Assembly (NCBI GenBank): GCA_003670825.1
Contig: QWQL01000039.1
Coordinates: 1-6,713, forward strand
Reading direction: 5' to 3'
Length of the DNA: 6,713 bases
Origin: Planctomycetota bacterium
GTDB taxonomy: Bacteria; Planctomycetota; Planctomycetia; Pirellulales; UBA1268
The translations under genes and the position numbers were made by a program. This document shows, piece after piece, positions 6,578 to 6,713 of this stretch. The notes beneath the pieces are model-generated. The model did not search any database and had not been told where the DNA came from. It saw only the letters and a list, made by a program, of their open reading frames with translations. Positions within the stretch are counted from its first letter, which is position 1. Each line of letters opens with the position of its first letter.

Positions 6578-6713
6578 TCAGTTCCTCTCGTGAAAAGTTG
6601 CGCTACGTCTTGTGAAGAGATCCGGCTCGGGGACGGCGAAAGTCGCCGCTTCGCGGTCCTTCGGATTGTCGCCGGGGCGAGGATACGCCCAAGGCTCCTC
6701 GAGCGTTCGCCGA
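6578..6713 (-). CDS. C-terminal end of an unidentified gene (partial)
   Basis: The minus-strand frame from 6712 to the TGA at 6580-6578 is open and gives 44 residues before the stop; the 5' part lies outside the window. The peptide contains EEPWAYPRPGDNPKD and then FAVPEPDLFTRR, a mixed composition with Trp, Tyr, Phe, Asp and Glu, unlike the Arg/Ser-rich alternative frames. Third codon positions are about two thirds G or C, consistent with coding here. The stop lies 3 nt before the oxidoreductase ATG, matching the 4-nt gap to the next gene and supporting an operon. I do not recognise the family; a metabolic partner of the oxidoreductase is a reasonable guess only. Confidence 0.6.
   Translation of the reverse strand, partial: RRTLEEPWAYPRPGDNPKDREAATFAVPEPDLFTRRSATFHERN
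6582..6589 (-). promoter_or_regulatory. Shine-Dalgarno site of the Gfo/Idh gene
   Basis: GAGAGGAA on the minus strand lies 7 nt before the ATG at 6574. It falls inside the last codons of the upstream partial gene (Glu-Arg-Asn-stop), which suggests coupled translation. Confidence 0.65.

Overview
The window is GC-rich (roughly two thirds G+C by eye) and densely coding, with long stop-free shadow frames on both strands. Its gene content suggests a planctomycete, probably of the Pirellulales or a related order. The clues are a large lipoprotein joining a LolA/DUF2092-like domain, a thioredoxin-like domain and an FG-GAP-type repeat, a divergent LarA-like (DUF2088) protein, a Gfo/Idh/MocA oxidoreductase, a small Cys-rich secreted protein, and weak or absent Shine-Dalgarno sites at several starts. 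This taxonomic call is inference; there is no rRNA or other phylogenetic marker here.

Layout from left to right. Positions 1-131 hold no supportable gene, only a GC-rich inverted repeat that may end transcription from the right. A small Cys/His-rich exported protein lies on the minus strand (132-548). After a 124-nt gap comes a large minus-strand lipoprotein gene (673-3081). A 118-nt divergent spacer separates it from a plus-strand LarA-like gene (3200-4411). That gene converges, over a 92-nt spacer with a small hairpin, on a minus-strand cluster that reads from the right edge: the 3' end of an unidentified gene (6578-6713), a Gfo/Idh/MocA oxidoreductase (5438-6574) and a type I signal peptidase (4504-5433). 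These three genes are separated by only 3 and 4 nt, so they are probably one operon with translational coupling.

How the genes work together is only partly visible. Three products are tied to the cell envelope: the signal peptidase, the lipoprotein and the Cys-rich exported protein. The oxidoreductase and the LarA-like protein look like cytoplasmic proteins related to metabolic enzymes. The LarA-like protein lacks most residues that the lactate racemase needs for its nickel-pincer cofactor and catalysis. The thioredoxin-like domain of the lipoprotein has CGPS in place of CxxC. I see no CRISPR array, tRNA, rRNA, insertion sequence or defence system. I do not see a clear new multi-gene system; the most unusual items are the two degenerate enzymes and the unassigned Cys-rich protein.
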